61,316 bases of DNA from a candidate division Zixibacteria bacterium RBG_16_53_22 (GTDB taxonomy: Bacteria > Zixibacteria > MSB-5A5 > UBA10806), in contig MEWP01000013.1 in NCBI GenBank assembly GCA_001775395.1, forward strand, positions 1 through 61,316. Direction: 5' to 3'. Positions within the stretch are counted from its first letter, which is position 1. Every line of letters starts with the position of its first letter. Positions 1 to 8,579 of the stretch are shown here, piece by piece. Under the pieces are notes generated by a model. That model saw nothing but the letters and a program-made list of their open reading frames with translations. It searched no databases and had not been told where the DNA came from. The position numbers and the translations under genes are program-made.

Positions 1-261
1 ATGCAGAAGTTTAAAGAGCCCCGATTTAAGGGCAAGAAGGGCGGAATCGTTCTGGTGGCCGGCGATTATGGCAAATTCGAGGGGGCGATTCGGGTGGCAC
101 GGGCGTTTTTCGTCTGGGCCGGCATCGAAATCGTGTTCGAGCTAAAGTACCAGTCCAAAAGCCTCGAGGTCGGCGAGGTCAAGAACGATCACCTCGTGCT
201 CGAGGAAGCCGGAAGATGCGGCCGGCAGCTGCAGGCAGCAATCATGACCAAATCCCACTAG
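1..261 (+). CDS. C-terminal fragment, flavodoxin-like/NADPH-dependent FMN reductase family (partial)
   Basis: The reading frame is open from the first base of the window, so the true start is probably upstream and the ATG at position 1 may be an internal Met. The 86 residues show a beta-strand and glycine turn (GGIVLVAGDYGKFEGA) followed by a second strand and a C-terminal helix, EEAGRCGRQLQAAI. That resembles the last third of iron-sulfur flavoproteins and FMN reductases, where a conserved Gly-rich strand precedes a helix ending in LGRRL-like residues. The FMN-binding N-terminus is outside the window, so family assignment is tentative. The stop codon touches a large palindromic repeat that begins immediately after it and may also act as the transcript end. 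Confidence 0.45.
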   Translation: MQKFKEPRFKGKKGGIVLVAGDYGKFEGAIRVARAFFVWAGIEIVFELKYQSKSLEVGEVKNDHLVLEEAGRCGRQLQAAIMTKSH

Positions 262-422
262 CGCGGCGGCTCGGCCCCGCCTCCCCCTGCGGGGGAGCGA
301 AACCCGCCCTCGAAACGCATTCAGCAATGACAAGCCATCTCTCCGGAAACAACCAAGGACCAATTCGGGCGGGTGGGCGGGTTTCCCTGGCCCGAAGGGC
401 CAGCGGGGCCGAGCCGCCGCGC
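261..422. repeat. Dyad element E1 (inverted repeat with two side hairpins)
   Basis: The outer arms 261-279 and 404-422 are reverse complements. Just inside each arm sits a small hairpin: 281-286 with 292-297, and 387-393 with 397-403. Inside those, 300-309 (AAACCCGCCC) pairs with 375-384. The central 65 bases are unpaired and of lower GC. The same architecture recurs at 29457-29635 and 34301-34465. No convincing protein is encoded. It lies between convergent genes. Confidence 0.8.
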
Positions 423-483
423 GAGCCGAAACCACAAACGAGGCCACGTCTCCGGCATTTACATATTGACCAATGCTTTAAAA

Positions 484-3252
484 TTATCTATAGCCAAAAA
501 TCTCAGCGTAGATAATAAGGCCGATCAGTATCAGTCCCATTGAGAGCGCCACCCAGCCGAAAAATCTCATGCCCCGGATAACAATTGGCGGCAGGGGATC
601 GACCAGGCGCTTTTCAAGTTCGCCTGATTCCGCCATTTCCCGGTATTCGCGCGGGCGGTCAACCTTGAATTCCTCCAGCGGCACGCGGCCAGTGAAGATA
701 ACCGTGTCCATTGGGAATTTCTCCGGCCTGAAATGGGTATTGAAGAAGTGCACCGTGAAGATGAAACCCACCGCCAGCAGGGCTTCATCGGAATGAATCA
801 CGGTGGCGACATTGATAAACCAGCCCGGCAGGATGTGAGTGAAGAGCTCGGGGAACCAGAGAATCAGGCCGGTCGAACCGATTACCATGACTCCCCAGAA
901 AACCGCGAAATAGTCGAATTTCTCCCAGTATGTCCAACGGCCGTACTCGGGTCGCGGACCCATCCCCAGGAACCACTTGAAGGAGCCGAAAAATTCCTTC
1001 AGGTCTGTCCAGTTGGGGATCATGGAGTTGCCGCCGAAGAGGAATTGACGCCAGCTTTTATTCTCGCGGCGCTTGCGGCGGTAAAGGTCGAAGACGTGTG
1101 TGCCGAAATAGCCAAATGTAATTACGGCGCAGACCCGATGTATATATCCGGTCGATTCGAATCCGCCCAGGACACGCGAGAGCCATTGCGCCCAGCCCAG
1201 ATAAGAGAATTTCAGGGTCATACCGGTAACTGCCAGGCCAATGAAGCTGATTATGACCAGTATATGCAGCCGTCGGGGCAGACTGTCGAAACGCAAATAC
1301 TCCTTGCCCTCGTAGTTTTTCGTCTCGCCCTTATGCTTTTTCATCATCTGGAATGAGCGCGGCAGCCACAGCGCGGTGTGGATTCCTGAAACGGTCAAAG
1401 TGCCAATCAGGAGAATTGTCATGAACCAAAAAGTATAGAAGAGGACCGGATAACGTTTCCGGTCATGATGCGTGGCATGGGTCAGGTAGCCGGCGAATCT
1501 CCGGTGCGAACCCTCGTGACATCGGGCGCAGGTTTCTACGATATTATCGCGGGAGAGGGTCGATTTCGGATCCCAGGTAGGCAAGACATTATGGGCGCCA
1601 TGACAGTCGTAGCACTTGGCAGCGGCGGTGTATCCGAGTTTCGATACCTTCCCATGATAGGTTTCGAAATAAGTCTCCATGACCTCCTCATGGCAGCGCC
1701 CGCATTGATTAATGATAGATAGTTTAAAGCCTTCCTGGTCGGTGCGCGAGATGGTGTGGGATGTGTGGCAGTCATTGCACATCGGCAGCGGCTTTTCCGT
1801 TTTCGAGCCGTTGGGGAAATGGATGCTTTTGGCATACTGCTCGTAAATGCCGTTATGGCACGTGGCGCATGTCTGAGCGATATTATCGCGGTTTATACTC
1901 GAGGCCGGATTGTCATGCGGCAACTCGTGATGGGCCGTATGGCAGTCGGTGCACATGGCGGTGACCACCAGTCCGCTCTCCAATAGCCCTTTGCCATGGA
2001 TGCTTTCCACGTAGCTGTTGACGATGTTTTTCTCATCGCCCTTGTAGCGCACGGCAGCCTTGTTACCCTCGCGATGGCACTTGCCGCACAATTCAGGAAC
2101 ATTGGTGGGATATGTCGGCGAGGTTGTGTTACGATGTTCTTTGGCACCGTGCTTGCCATGACAGTCGAGGCAGGTGGGCGCATTTGGATCTCCCCGCTCG
2201 GCCAGCGTGCCATGTGTGCTGGTCTGATAGACATTGACCACCTCGGCGTGGCAGATAGAGCAATCGACTTTGGTAACGATGGTGGCGCAGGGGCGTTTCT
2301 GCGATGGGCTGGCGCCGGTATGGCATTGGGCGCAGGCTGTATTGCGGTGGATGGAACTCTTGGTTTCCAAAGTATCAATGTAAAGCGAGATTGTCTGGCC
2401 GTCCCGGATCGTTGTCAATTCCCCTTTACCGTGGCAGCTCATGCAGTCCTTGTCGGACATGCCCAGCTCATAGAATATCTTGCGGGCTTTGTGAGGGGCA
2501 TGGCAGTCGACACAAACCGGCACCTTGTTAGGTTCACGCTCCCACAGTTCGCCGCGGATCACTTTCTGGTGCACCTGCTCAATCAGGCCGTGGCACTTCT
2601 CGCAGGTCTTGGGCACGTTGTCGCGATGAATCGAGGATTGTGGATCGGTGTGCGGCAAGATGTTGTGCGATGTATGGCAGTCCGTGCACACGGCCGAGAC
2701 GGTCAGACCTTTTTGGAAAAGTCCCTCGCCATGTATGGAAAACGAATAATGTGCCAGTATGCTATCCTGAGGGATGTCGTAAGTGCGGGTGACCTCGGTG
2801 CCCTCCTTGTGGCATCTGCCGCAGACGAAGGGCACGTTGTACCTTGATACATTAGAGCCGGGTGTATCCGCTTTTGTTACATTGTGCGAGCCGTGACAAT
2901 CCCAGCATCTCGGGGCCAAAATCTCACCTTTGGCAACTGCTTTGCCGTGCAAACTACCATCATATGTCTTGGAGATATCCTCGTGGCAACTGCCACAGTT
3001 GACAGTCGCGACTTCTTCGGCGTGCGGAAAATCAGAGCCGGAGAGATCCTCGTGACAACTGACGCATTCGAGATCGGCGTGGATTGAATTGGCCAGCGTC
3101 TTCTTCTGGACGAAGACCGAAATTGTCCTGCCCGACTTCTGCCCGGTAAGGCCCGGGTCCTCGTGGCAGGCCAGGCAATCATCGTTGGACTGCGCCAATA
3201 AAGGTGAGCACAGAGCCAATAGCGATAAAATGACGATGGCCTGGTATTTCAT
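484..3252 (-). CDS. Multiheme c-type cytochrome (19 CxxCH) fused to a cytochrome b-type membrane domain
   Basis: The protein is predicted to carry electrons between the quinone pool and the periplasm or cell exterior. Start choice: an upstream TTG at 3279 is possible, but the ATG at 3252 begins a clean signal peptide (MKYQAIVILSLLALCSPLLAQ), giving 922 residues. Nineteen CxxCH haem-binding motifs fill roughly residues 25-600, in repeating modules with DCHGxH and NI..TCxxCH signatures. From about residue 605 there are about five membrane segments with paired His residues (RRLHIL, YIHRV, VIHSDE, HFFNTHF), as in the formate dehydrogenase gamma/cytochrome b561 family. It lies 46 bases downstream of a related 11-haem gene and is surely co-transcribed with it. 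Role in extracellular or metal respiration is inference; no porin or oxidoreductase partner is adjacent. Confidence 0.9.
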   Translation of the reverse strand: MKYQAIVILSLLALCSPLLAQSNDDCLACHEDPGLTGQKSGRTISVFVQKKTLANSIHADLECVSCHEDLSGSDFPHAEEVATVNCGSCHEDISKTYDGSLHGKAVAKGEILAPRCWDCHGSHNVTKADTPGSNVSRYNVPFVCGRCHKEGTEVTRTYDIPQDSILAHYSFSIHGEGLFQKGLTVSAVCTDCHTSHNILPHTDPQSSIHRDNVPKTCEKCHGLIEQVHQKVIRGELWEREPNKVPVCVDCHAPHKARKIFYELGMSDKDCMSCHGKGELTTIRDGQTISLYIDTLETKSSIHRNTACAQCHTGASPSQKRPCATIVTKVDCSICHAEVVNVYQTSTHGTLAERGDPNAPTCLDCHGKHGAKEHRNTTSPTYPTNVPELCGKCHREGNKAAVRYKGDEKNIVNSYVESIHGKGLLESGLVVTAMCTDCHTAHHELPHDNPASSINRDNIAQTCATCHNGIYEQYAKSIHFPNGSKTEKPLPMCNDCHTSHTISRTDQEGFKLSIINQCGRCHEEVMETYFETYHGKVSKLGYTAAAKCYDCHGAHNVLPTWDPKSTLSRDNIVETCARCHEGSHRRFAGYLTHATHHDRKRYPVLFYTFWFMTILLIGTLTVSGIHTALWLPRSFQMMKKHKGETKNYEGKEYLRFDSLPRRLHILVIISFIGLAVTGMTLKFSYLGWAQWLSRVLGGFESTGYIHRVCAVITFGYFGTHVFDLYRRKRRENKSWRQFLFGGNSMIPNWTDLKEFFGSFKWFLGMGPRPEYGRWTYWEKFDYFAVFWGVMVIGSTGLILWFPELFTHILPGWFINVATVIHSDEALLAVGFIFTVHFFNTHFRPEKFPMDTVIFTGRVPLEEFKVDRPREYREMAESGELEKRLVDPLPPIVIRGMRFFGWVALSMGLILIGLIIYAEIFGYR

Positions 3253-3298
3253 AATTTGAATGAAAGTTGCGCGAAACAATTCCGCAAGGTCAACGCTA

Positions 3299-5245
3299 TT
3301 ATTCCTTGGAGCCCACGGGTTTCTCCGCTGGTCCCTCCCGCAGGGCCGGGTCGAGCGGATGCTCGTGGTGATACATCTCCGCCGGCATCTTGCCGGTGTA
3401 CCATGACGGATTCATGGGATAGACGGAAGGGCTGAACACTGTCGAATACATATGCCAGATCAGGATGGCCAGCGTCGCCAGCCAGGCCTCGTAGTAATGA
3501 ATGACCAGCATGACATCGAGGAAACCTTTGGGGAACCACTTAACGGCGACATTATCAAACCACAGGAAGAATCCGGTTAACGCCATGACTGCTGTCCCCC
3601 AGACCAGGGCCCAATACTCAGCCTTTTCCACGTAGCTGAAACGGGCGAATTTGGGAGGCTCCTTGCGGATCCCTAAATTGTAACCTGCCATCTGGAAGAA
3701 TTGCGCGAAGTCTGCTCTTGTGGGGAAAATATCCTTCATAAATTGCCGGCCACGGTGGCTCGAGAGCCAGATGAAATGCCAGATCGCCGCCAGCACCAGC
3801 ACGACCGCGGCCACGCGGTGGATAATTCCGCGCACCGGGAATCCACCCTCGAAACCGAATAGAAACTGGACCCACCAGGCCTCGGAGAACCGCAGTGAGA
3901 ACCCGGAGATCACCAGCGCGATAAACGATATCATGAGAATAGTGTGTTGCCAGACCTCGCCGATCGTCATGCGTTGGATTTGTTTGCCCTCGCTGACTTT
4001 CTTGATTTGTTTGCGGAGATCAAGGAGCCAGTGAATCACCATGGCGCCTATGATTATGACTATGGCAACGACATAAATGTATCTTACTACATTGGCCACG
4101 GGTGTCGTGGATACGCCCGGTGTCCCGTGAATAGGAGTGTTGGCGATTGCGGGGGTGATTCCGGGATGGCAATGGCCGCACATCTTCTGCAGGTTGGCCA
4201 CGTTCACCGACGAGGACGGATCGGTGTGAGGCAGTATACGATGGGCGCCGTGGCAGGATGCGCAGTTGGCCACTGTCAAATCGCCGGCACGGCTCTTGAG
4301 GCCATGGTAGCTATCCACCCATGATTTCAGCCGTCCGCTGGGCACGCCGTACTTCTCATTTAACCTGGCTGACTCATGGCAGGGAGAGCAAGTGGCTTCT
4401 GCGATTCGAGCCGGGCTTACCGGCGATCTGGGATCACTGGGAGAAAGAATCCCGTGCTCTCCGTGACAATCGGTGCAGACCGGGGAATCGGTCTCTCCCT
4501 TGGCGGTTAGGTCGCCGTGGATCCCCTCCCAGTAGTCGGATTCGATACTCGAATGGCATCGGCCACAGGTCTTGGGGATATTAAAATGGTTAATTGACGA
4601 GCGAACGTCGCCCGGTGAGAGAATAATATGGGCGGTGCCGTTACTCGAATGGCAGTCATTGCAGGTGGCCGCCAGGTATATTCCTCCGAGTGAGGCCTGA
4701 CCGTGGACACTGCTTTCAAAGACCTCGACCGGTTTCTCCATCGGGATGTGATGTTTCTTGACTATATCGACATCTTCATGACAGCGGCCGCAGGTTGTTG
4801 GCAGGTTGAGTGGATTGGTGTGAGAACCTTTGTTTGACGATGGCAATATATCATGAGCGCCGTGACAATCGGCGCATGCCGGGATATCCTGGCCTACTCC
4901 CACCTTCAGACGGCCATGCCACAGGTAAGTCTCGGTCTCACTCGAATGGCACTCGCCGCAGTTGATATCGGGCAGGTCCTCGGCGTGGGGAATTTCGGTG
5001 ATACCTGTGTGGCAGGAGGCGCAATCCAGCCCGGCGTGAGCGGAGACCTGGAAGAGGGAATCGTTGAAGTAGAGCGACACTTCGTGCCCGGCCGGATCGA
5101 TCTTTGTCAAGGTGTTATCACCATGGCATTCCAGACACTCTTGGGCAGTGACGGAACCTGATAGAAAAACCGAAATCAGCGCTGTCAGGCCCAGGATTAG
5201 CCAGATATTCCCATTGAGCAGATCTTTGCTTTTTCTGCCGTTCAC
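3299..5245 (-). CDS. Multiheme c-type cytochrome (11 CxxCH) fused to a cytochrome b-type membrane domain
   Basis: This is the first gene of the pair. Two in-frame GTG codons, 5251 and 5245, compete; AGAGG directly abuts the first but lies six bases before the second, so 5245 is preferred (648 residues). A signal peptide ends near SVTAQ. Eleven CxxCH motifs follow (CLECH through CGHCH, about residues 37-350). Then come about five membrane helices with His pairs (WQHTIL, IIHRVAA, WHFIW, VIHYYEAW, IWHMY) typical of b-type cytochromes that oxidise quinol. The C-terminal tail YPMNPSWYTGKMP matches YPMD..FTGRVP-like residues in the downstream 19-haem protein, so the two membrane domains are paralogous. 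Together they look like a quinol-to-multihaem conduit. The terminal acceptor cannot be told from sequence. Confidence 0.9.
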   Translation of the reverse strand: MNGRKSKDLLNGNIWLILGLTALISVFLSGSVTAQECLECHGDNTLTKIDPAGHEVSLYFNDSLFQVSAHAGLDCASCHTGITEIPHAEDLPDINCGECHSSETETYLWHGRLKVGVGQDIPACADCHGAHDILPSSNKGSHTNPLNLPTTCGRCHEDVDIVKKHHIPMEKPVEVFESSVHGQASLGGIYLAATCNDCHSSNGTAHIILSPGDVRSSINHFNIPKTCGRCHSSIESDYWEGIHGDLTAKGETDSPVCTDCHGEHGILSPSDPRSPVSPARIAEATCSPCHESARLNEKYGVPSGRLKSWVDSYHGLKSRAGDLTVANCASCHGAHRILPHTDPSSSVNVANLQKMCGHCHPGITPAIANTPIHGTPGVSTTPVANVVRYIYVVAIVIIIGAMVIHWLLDLRKQIKKVSEGKQIQRMTIGEVWQHTILMISFIALVISGFSLRFSEAWWVQFLFGFEGGFPVRGIIHRVAAVVLVLAAIWHFIWLSSHRGRQFMKDIFPTRADFAQFFQMAGYNLGIRKEPPKFARFSYVEKAEYWALVWGTAVMALTGFFLWFDNVAVKWFPKGFLDVMLVIHYYEAWLATLAILIWHMYSTVFSPSVYPMNPSWYTGKMPAEMYHHEHPLDPALREGPAEKPVGSKE

Positions 5246-5439
5246 GTTCACCCTCTATTGCGAATTGAGTTTATTGTGAATAACTTCACAAGTTTTTCGT
5301 GTAACTTACTACGTAATTTATAATACTAAAGCGTCCACGTGTCAAGCGAAATGTGAAATAATTCTCATCTTCAATATGGAGTCCTCTTATACTAAGTTAA
5401 TTTACAACAACTTATGCAGAATTCGCCGGGGAAAACCGT

Positions 5440-6399
5440 CTATTTTTCAGCCATTAACCTCCCAAAATCATCTCGTCCGCGGAGGGCCTCAAGATCGGAA
5501 TCGCCAACGGCCATGGCCTTAAACTTAGGCGTCATCTGAATCGCCGTGGTCAGGCTTCTCATGGCCTGATCATGCTGGCCCGAAAGGGATAGGTAGCAGG
5601 CATAGTCGTAATGCGTTTCGGGGATATTGGCATTCAATTCAACGGCTTCTTTGGCTGCCGAGACCGCTCCGGCCAGATCGCCCTGCATGCGGAGGCGGTA
5701 AGCCTGGTCTAGACGGGAAAGGGCCTTGGCCATCTTGTAGAGCCGCGTCAACTCCCCGAAAGGATCCTGGCTGTCATCGACACGGATATCAATCTTGGTA
5801 TCATACCGCCGCCACTGGCCGGGTCGGACTACATACAGCGCCGCCGACTGCCGTCCGCGAGAATCACCTCCGGCCGTATCGCCTGCCAGGAGAGCGGATA
5901 GGAGTTTGTCGGACAACTCACCGGTCACGTTTTCGAAGGCAGTAATCATCTTATCTACGACTTCACCAGAGATAAGGATATTGCCCTGCGCCGCGCAGTG
6001 TCGGCCTACTCGTCCGCCGGCCCAGGGCAGACATTCGGCGCCAGTGAAGTTGGCGGCGCGCCCGCGGCTGTCGATGATGCCGACCTGCCGTCGCTCGAAC
6101 ATCGAATCGGCGCGGGTCAGGGAATCGATGACTTGCCGGGGCGACAGGCCTTGTTGCAACAATTCCAGGCCGATGATGCCATAGTCGGGATTGACATACG
6201 ATTGCGTGGCGGCGGCGCCGACATCCGCTTTGGCCCAGGGAACGATGGCACCGACCGCAAAATACTTGCTGGCCACAGCTACGCCCAGCTCGCCGGTAGC
6301 GGTGTCGCATCCGACAATCGAGAATGTCGAGACCGGCATGGCGGCCCAGACAAGAGCGGGCATTAACAGAAGCGATAGAACGTTGATCGTCTTTTTCAT
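5440..6399 (-). CDS. DUF1028 family secreted protein with TPR-like C-terminus
   Basis: The start at 6399 is set by a strong AAGGAGG ribosome site and a signal peptide (MKKTINVLSLLLMPALVWA); the frame remains open to 6495 but that extension is not needed. Residues from about 20 to 225 match the DUF1028 family, a predicted Ntn-hydrolase-like fold, with its opening TFSIVGCD..TGELGVAVASK and the QSYVNPDYG..GL motif. The last 80 residues contain a tetratricopeptide-like helix pair (AVSAAKEAVELNANIPETHYDYACYL is too long to be chance) and end in DDFGRLM, common in TPR proteins. The function of DUF1028 is not established. It is monocistronic, with divergent transcription from the next gene. Confidence 0.85.
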   Translation of the reverse strand: MKKTINVLSLLLMPALVWAAMPVSTFSIVGCDTATGELGVAVASKYFAVGAIVPWAKADVGAAATQSYVNPDYGIIGLELLQQGLSPRQVIDSLTRADSMFERRQVGIIDSRGRAANFTGAECLPWAGGRVGRHCAAQGNILISGEVVDKMITAFENVTGELSDKLLSALLAGDTAGGDSRGRQSAALYVVRPGQWRRYDTKIDIRVDDSQDPFGELTRLYKMAKALSRLDQAYRLRMQGDLAGAVSAAKEAVELNANIPETHYDYACYLSLSGQHDQAMRSLTTAIQMTPKFKAMAVGDSDLEALRGRDDFGRLMAEK

Positions 6400-6639
6400 G
6401 GCAGATATCCTCCTTGGCTTGATTATAACAGCGATAATTTTGACGGAAACGTGGGTAATAGTCAATGAGAAATATTGGCTATCCAATTCCGACAATGAAA
6501 CGCCTTGATTCCCGGAATTCGATTTAATACCTTATGGATTGAAGATTTTTGCAGGTATCTATATAAAGGCATTTTCTTGCGAGGTTTTGGATGCTGCCAT
6601 CAGGCAGCCATGGTTATCACCAGATCAAGGAGGTTAACC

Positions 6640-8082
6640 ATGAGACCTTTTAGGGCCATTTCGATTAGCTTAGTTTTGCCCATGATATTGACATCGGTAT
6701 CGATCGCTCAATTCGAGGGCGCTATTTGGGATACCTTAACGGCCGACACGCTGGGCGACGGCTTGAGCATCCAAGCCCTCTCGACCACTCCTTACCAACT
6801 TCATCTCACATATTCTAAAGAAAGGGCCGGCGGAGGGCGGGAAGTGCGCTACCGGTTTTTCGACATGCTGGCGGGCTGGGACGAGGATAGAATCGTGGAG
6901 GCGGATATACCGTGCGTTGGCCCGGTAATTGCCGCACATTTCGCCGACCAATATGATATCTTCGTCGCCTTTGAATCCGGGAACGATATCTGGGGGTGGA
7001 TCGCACATGGACCTACCGACTGGGATCCGGTAAATGTGACAAATTCGCCCGAGCCTGAATTCTCTCCGACTGTGGCATTGGGAGACAGCACTGTGCACGG
7101 GGCCTGGATCATGCAGACGGCGCTTGGCTACAAGATCGTTCACTTCTGGGGATATAACGATTCGACTTTCGCGGACACGATTATGGATTCTAACCTGGGT
7201 GATTTCGGCTCGGGAGCAGCGCCCTTCATCGTATCCGTTGGGGAGGCTCCGCATTTATTCTATAGGGGAGTGAATGATTTCGGGTACCATATTCACCATG
7301 CCTATAAGGAGCATCCCGACAGTTCTGGTACCATCGAATTCCTCAACAGCGGAAACCTCGATGATTATGTAGCCTCGGCCGCGGTTGACAGCGCCGGCAA
7401 TATACACCTGGCCATGTCGGGGAATGAAGGATTCGGCATGCCCGCCCACGTTTATTATAGAAGGCGTGACCATCAAACGAGACAATGGTCCCCTCCGGAG
7501 TTAGTGACCGGCGGTTCCTCGGCCACAAACGCCAGTATCGCAATTACCGCGGGCGGGACTGTATGGATTGTCAGCTGCGGTGTCAGCGGTAATTTCTACA
7601 ATGGCGAGATATATTTATCGAATAACGGATCGGGCACTTTTCAGACCACACTTCTGGCATCTTATAGTTCTTGCACCCAACCTGTAATTGCCATGATTAA
7701 CGGCATATACGGCGCCGTGGTTCTGGATGCGCCAATTGGCGGGGATGATTCGAGGAATTATGAAATTGTCTATTATGGCCCCGGGACCACAGGAATAGGC
7801 GAGCCCTATACGCGATCGAAGGAGATCTCGCTTGGTGACAACTATCCCAATCCGTTCAACGCCAAAGCGACGATTGTATATGATATTTCGAGTGAGGCCG
7901 AAATTGCTATCGAGTTCTTCGATATTGGCGGGAAGCGTGTCGATGTCGCCGCGTTTGGAATTCAGGCGGCCGGGCATTACTCGTTAACCTGGAATGCGCG
8001 CGGGTTGCCGTCGGGGGTATATATTTGCCGGCTTAACGCGGGTGGGCGCTCGGAGGCGAGGAAATTGTTGCTGTTAAAATAG
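6640..8082 (+). CDS. Secreted protein with T9SS-type/FlgD-like sorting tail
   Basis: ATG 6640 follows AAGGAGG (6627-6633) and starts a signal peptide ending near VSIAQ; the open frame upstream to 6505 is non-coding leader. The 480-residue mature body is beta-rich, with repeated short blocks (VALGDSTVHGAW, AAVDSAGNIHLAMSG) resembling the sialidase/WD-like repeats common in FCB exoproteins. No catalytic motif is visible. The last 85 residues contain NYPNPFN, a YDISSEAEIAIEFFDIGG strand pair and SGVYICRL, ending LLLLK. This is the FlgD-like/Por-secretion tail, so export to the cell surface or medium is inferred. Function unknown. Confidence 0.85.
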   Translation: MRPFRAISISLVLPMILTSVSIAQFEGAIWDTLTADTLGDGLSIQALSTTPYQLHLTYSKERAGGGREVRYRFFDMLAGWDEDRIVEADIPCVGPVIAAHFADQYDIFVAFESGNDIWGWIAHGPTDWDPVNVTNSPEPEFSPTVALGDSTVHGAWIMQTALGYKIVHFWGYNDSTFADTIMDSNLGDFGSGAAPFIVSVGEAPHLFYRGVNDFGYHIHHAYKEHPDSSGTIEFLNSGNLDDYVASAAVDSAGNIHLAMSGNEGFGMPAHVYYRRRDHQTRQWSPPELVTGGSSATNASIAITAGGTVWIVSCGVSGNFYNGEIYLSNNGSGTFQTTLLASYSSCTQPVIAMINGIYGAVVLDAPIGGDDSRNYEIVYYGPGTTGIGEPYTRSKEISLGDNYPNPFNAKATIVYDISSEAEIAIEFFDIGGKRVDVAAFGIQAAGHYSLTWNARGLPSGVYICRLNAGGRSEARKLLLLK

Positions 8083-8200
8083 TCTTACGAAAGCAGGGGT
8101 AGATCAGGAGGTCTGCCCAATTGGACGCCGGCCTTAGTGATGATCCATCGAAATCCCAGCGGGCGGAGAAATCAGCGGGCGACCGAAATGGGCTGCCCAG

Positions 8201-8454
8201 GGCCGCAGGGGTCTGCGGCCCCTACATGGTACAAGTGAATGAGTCAGGTCCTGGGGCGTGACGCCACTTTGCGGCATGCCCCATTTTTGTCGCAAGCGAA
8301 AGCGCCCGAAGTATCGGGCGCCTACATATCCGGGGCATAGCCTTATTGTGAAATATACTCCATCGACCAGCGGGCCAGTCATGGCATTAATTGGCGACAG
8401 TGACGACTTCTGAAGTCTGAAATCATTACCAAGGGGCAGACGAGGACGTCTGCC
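8201..8454. repeat. Cluster of REP-like hairpins in a 497-base gap
   Basis: The gap 8083-8579 holds no convincing gene but at least four near-perfect hairpins: 8201-8208 with 8213-8220 (GGCCGCAG stem), 8253-8282 (GGGGC...GCCCC with inner GACGCC/GCGGCA), 8302-8309 with 8314-8321 (GCGCCCGA stem) and 8435-8442 with 8447-8454 (GGCAGACG stem). On the minus strand the first and third are each preceded by GTAG (CATGTAGG, TATGTAGG), the tetranucleotide head typical of REP sequences. Confidence 0.6.
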
Positions 8455-8488
8455 GCCCAAGAATATCAGCGTAATTTCGCTTCTTTAC

Positions 8489-8520
8489 AAAATAAAAAGG
8501 GGCCGATTGTAGCCGGCCCC
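8489..8520 (-). terminator. Rho-independent terminator of the NtrC-like gene
   Basis: On the minus strand a 7-bp G+C stem (GGGGCCG/CGGCCCC, bases 8514-8520 and 8499-8505) with an 8-base loop is followed by TTTTTATTTT. It lies 60 bases after the regulator stop codon. Confidence 0.85.
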
Positions 8521-8579
8521 GTCAGGGATCTGCGACGCTCCATTAGGCGGGTCGCCAAGACTCGACTCTTGCGAGTTGC

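Noticed and set aside
261-422. Dyad element E1 as a simple bidirectional terminator
   Set aside because: It is far larger than a terminator, has side hairpins and no T-run, and the same design recurs twice elsewhere.
1996-2847. Long open frame on the plus strand opposite the 19-haem gene
   Set aside because: It is antisense to a gene with clear repeated CxxCH motifs; its Cys/Trp/Ala-rich product has no domain and no ribosome site.
8134-8460. 108-codon open frame in the hairpin cluster
   Set aside because: It is made of palindromes and has no ribosome site or domain.
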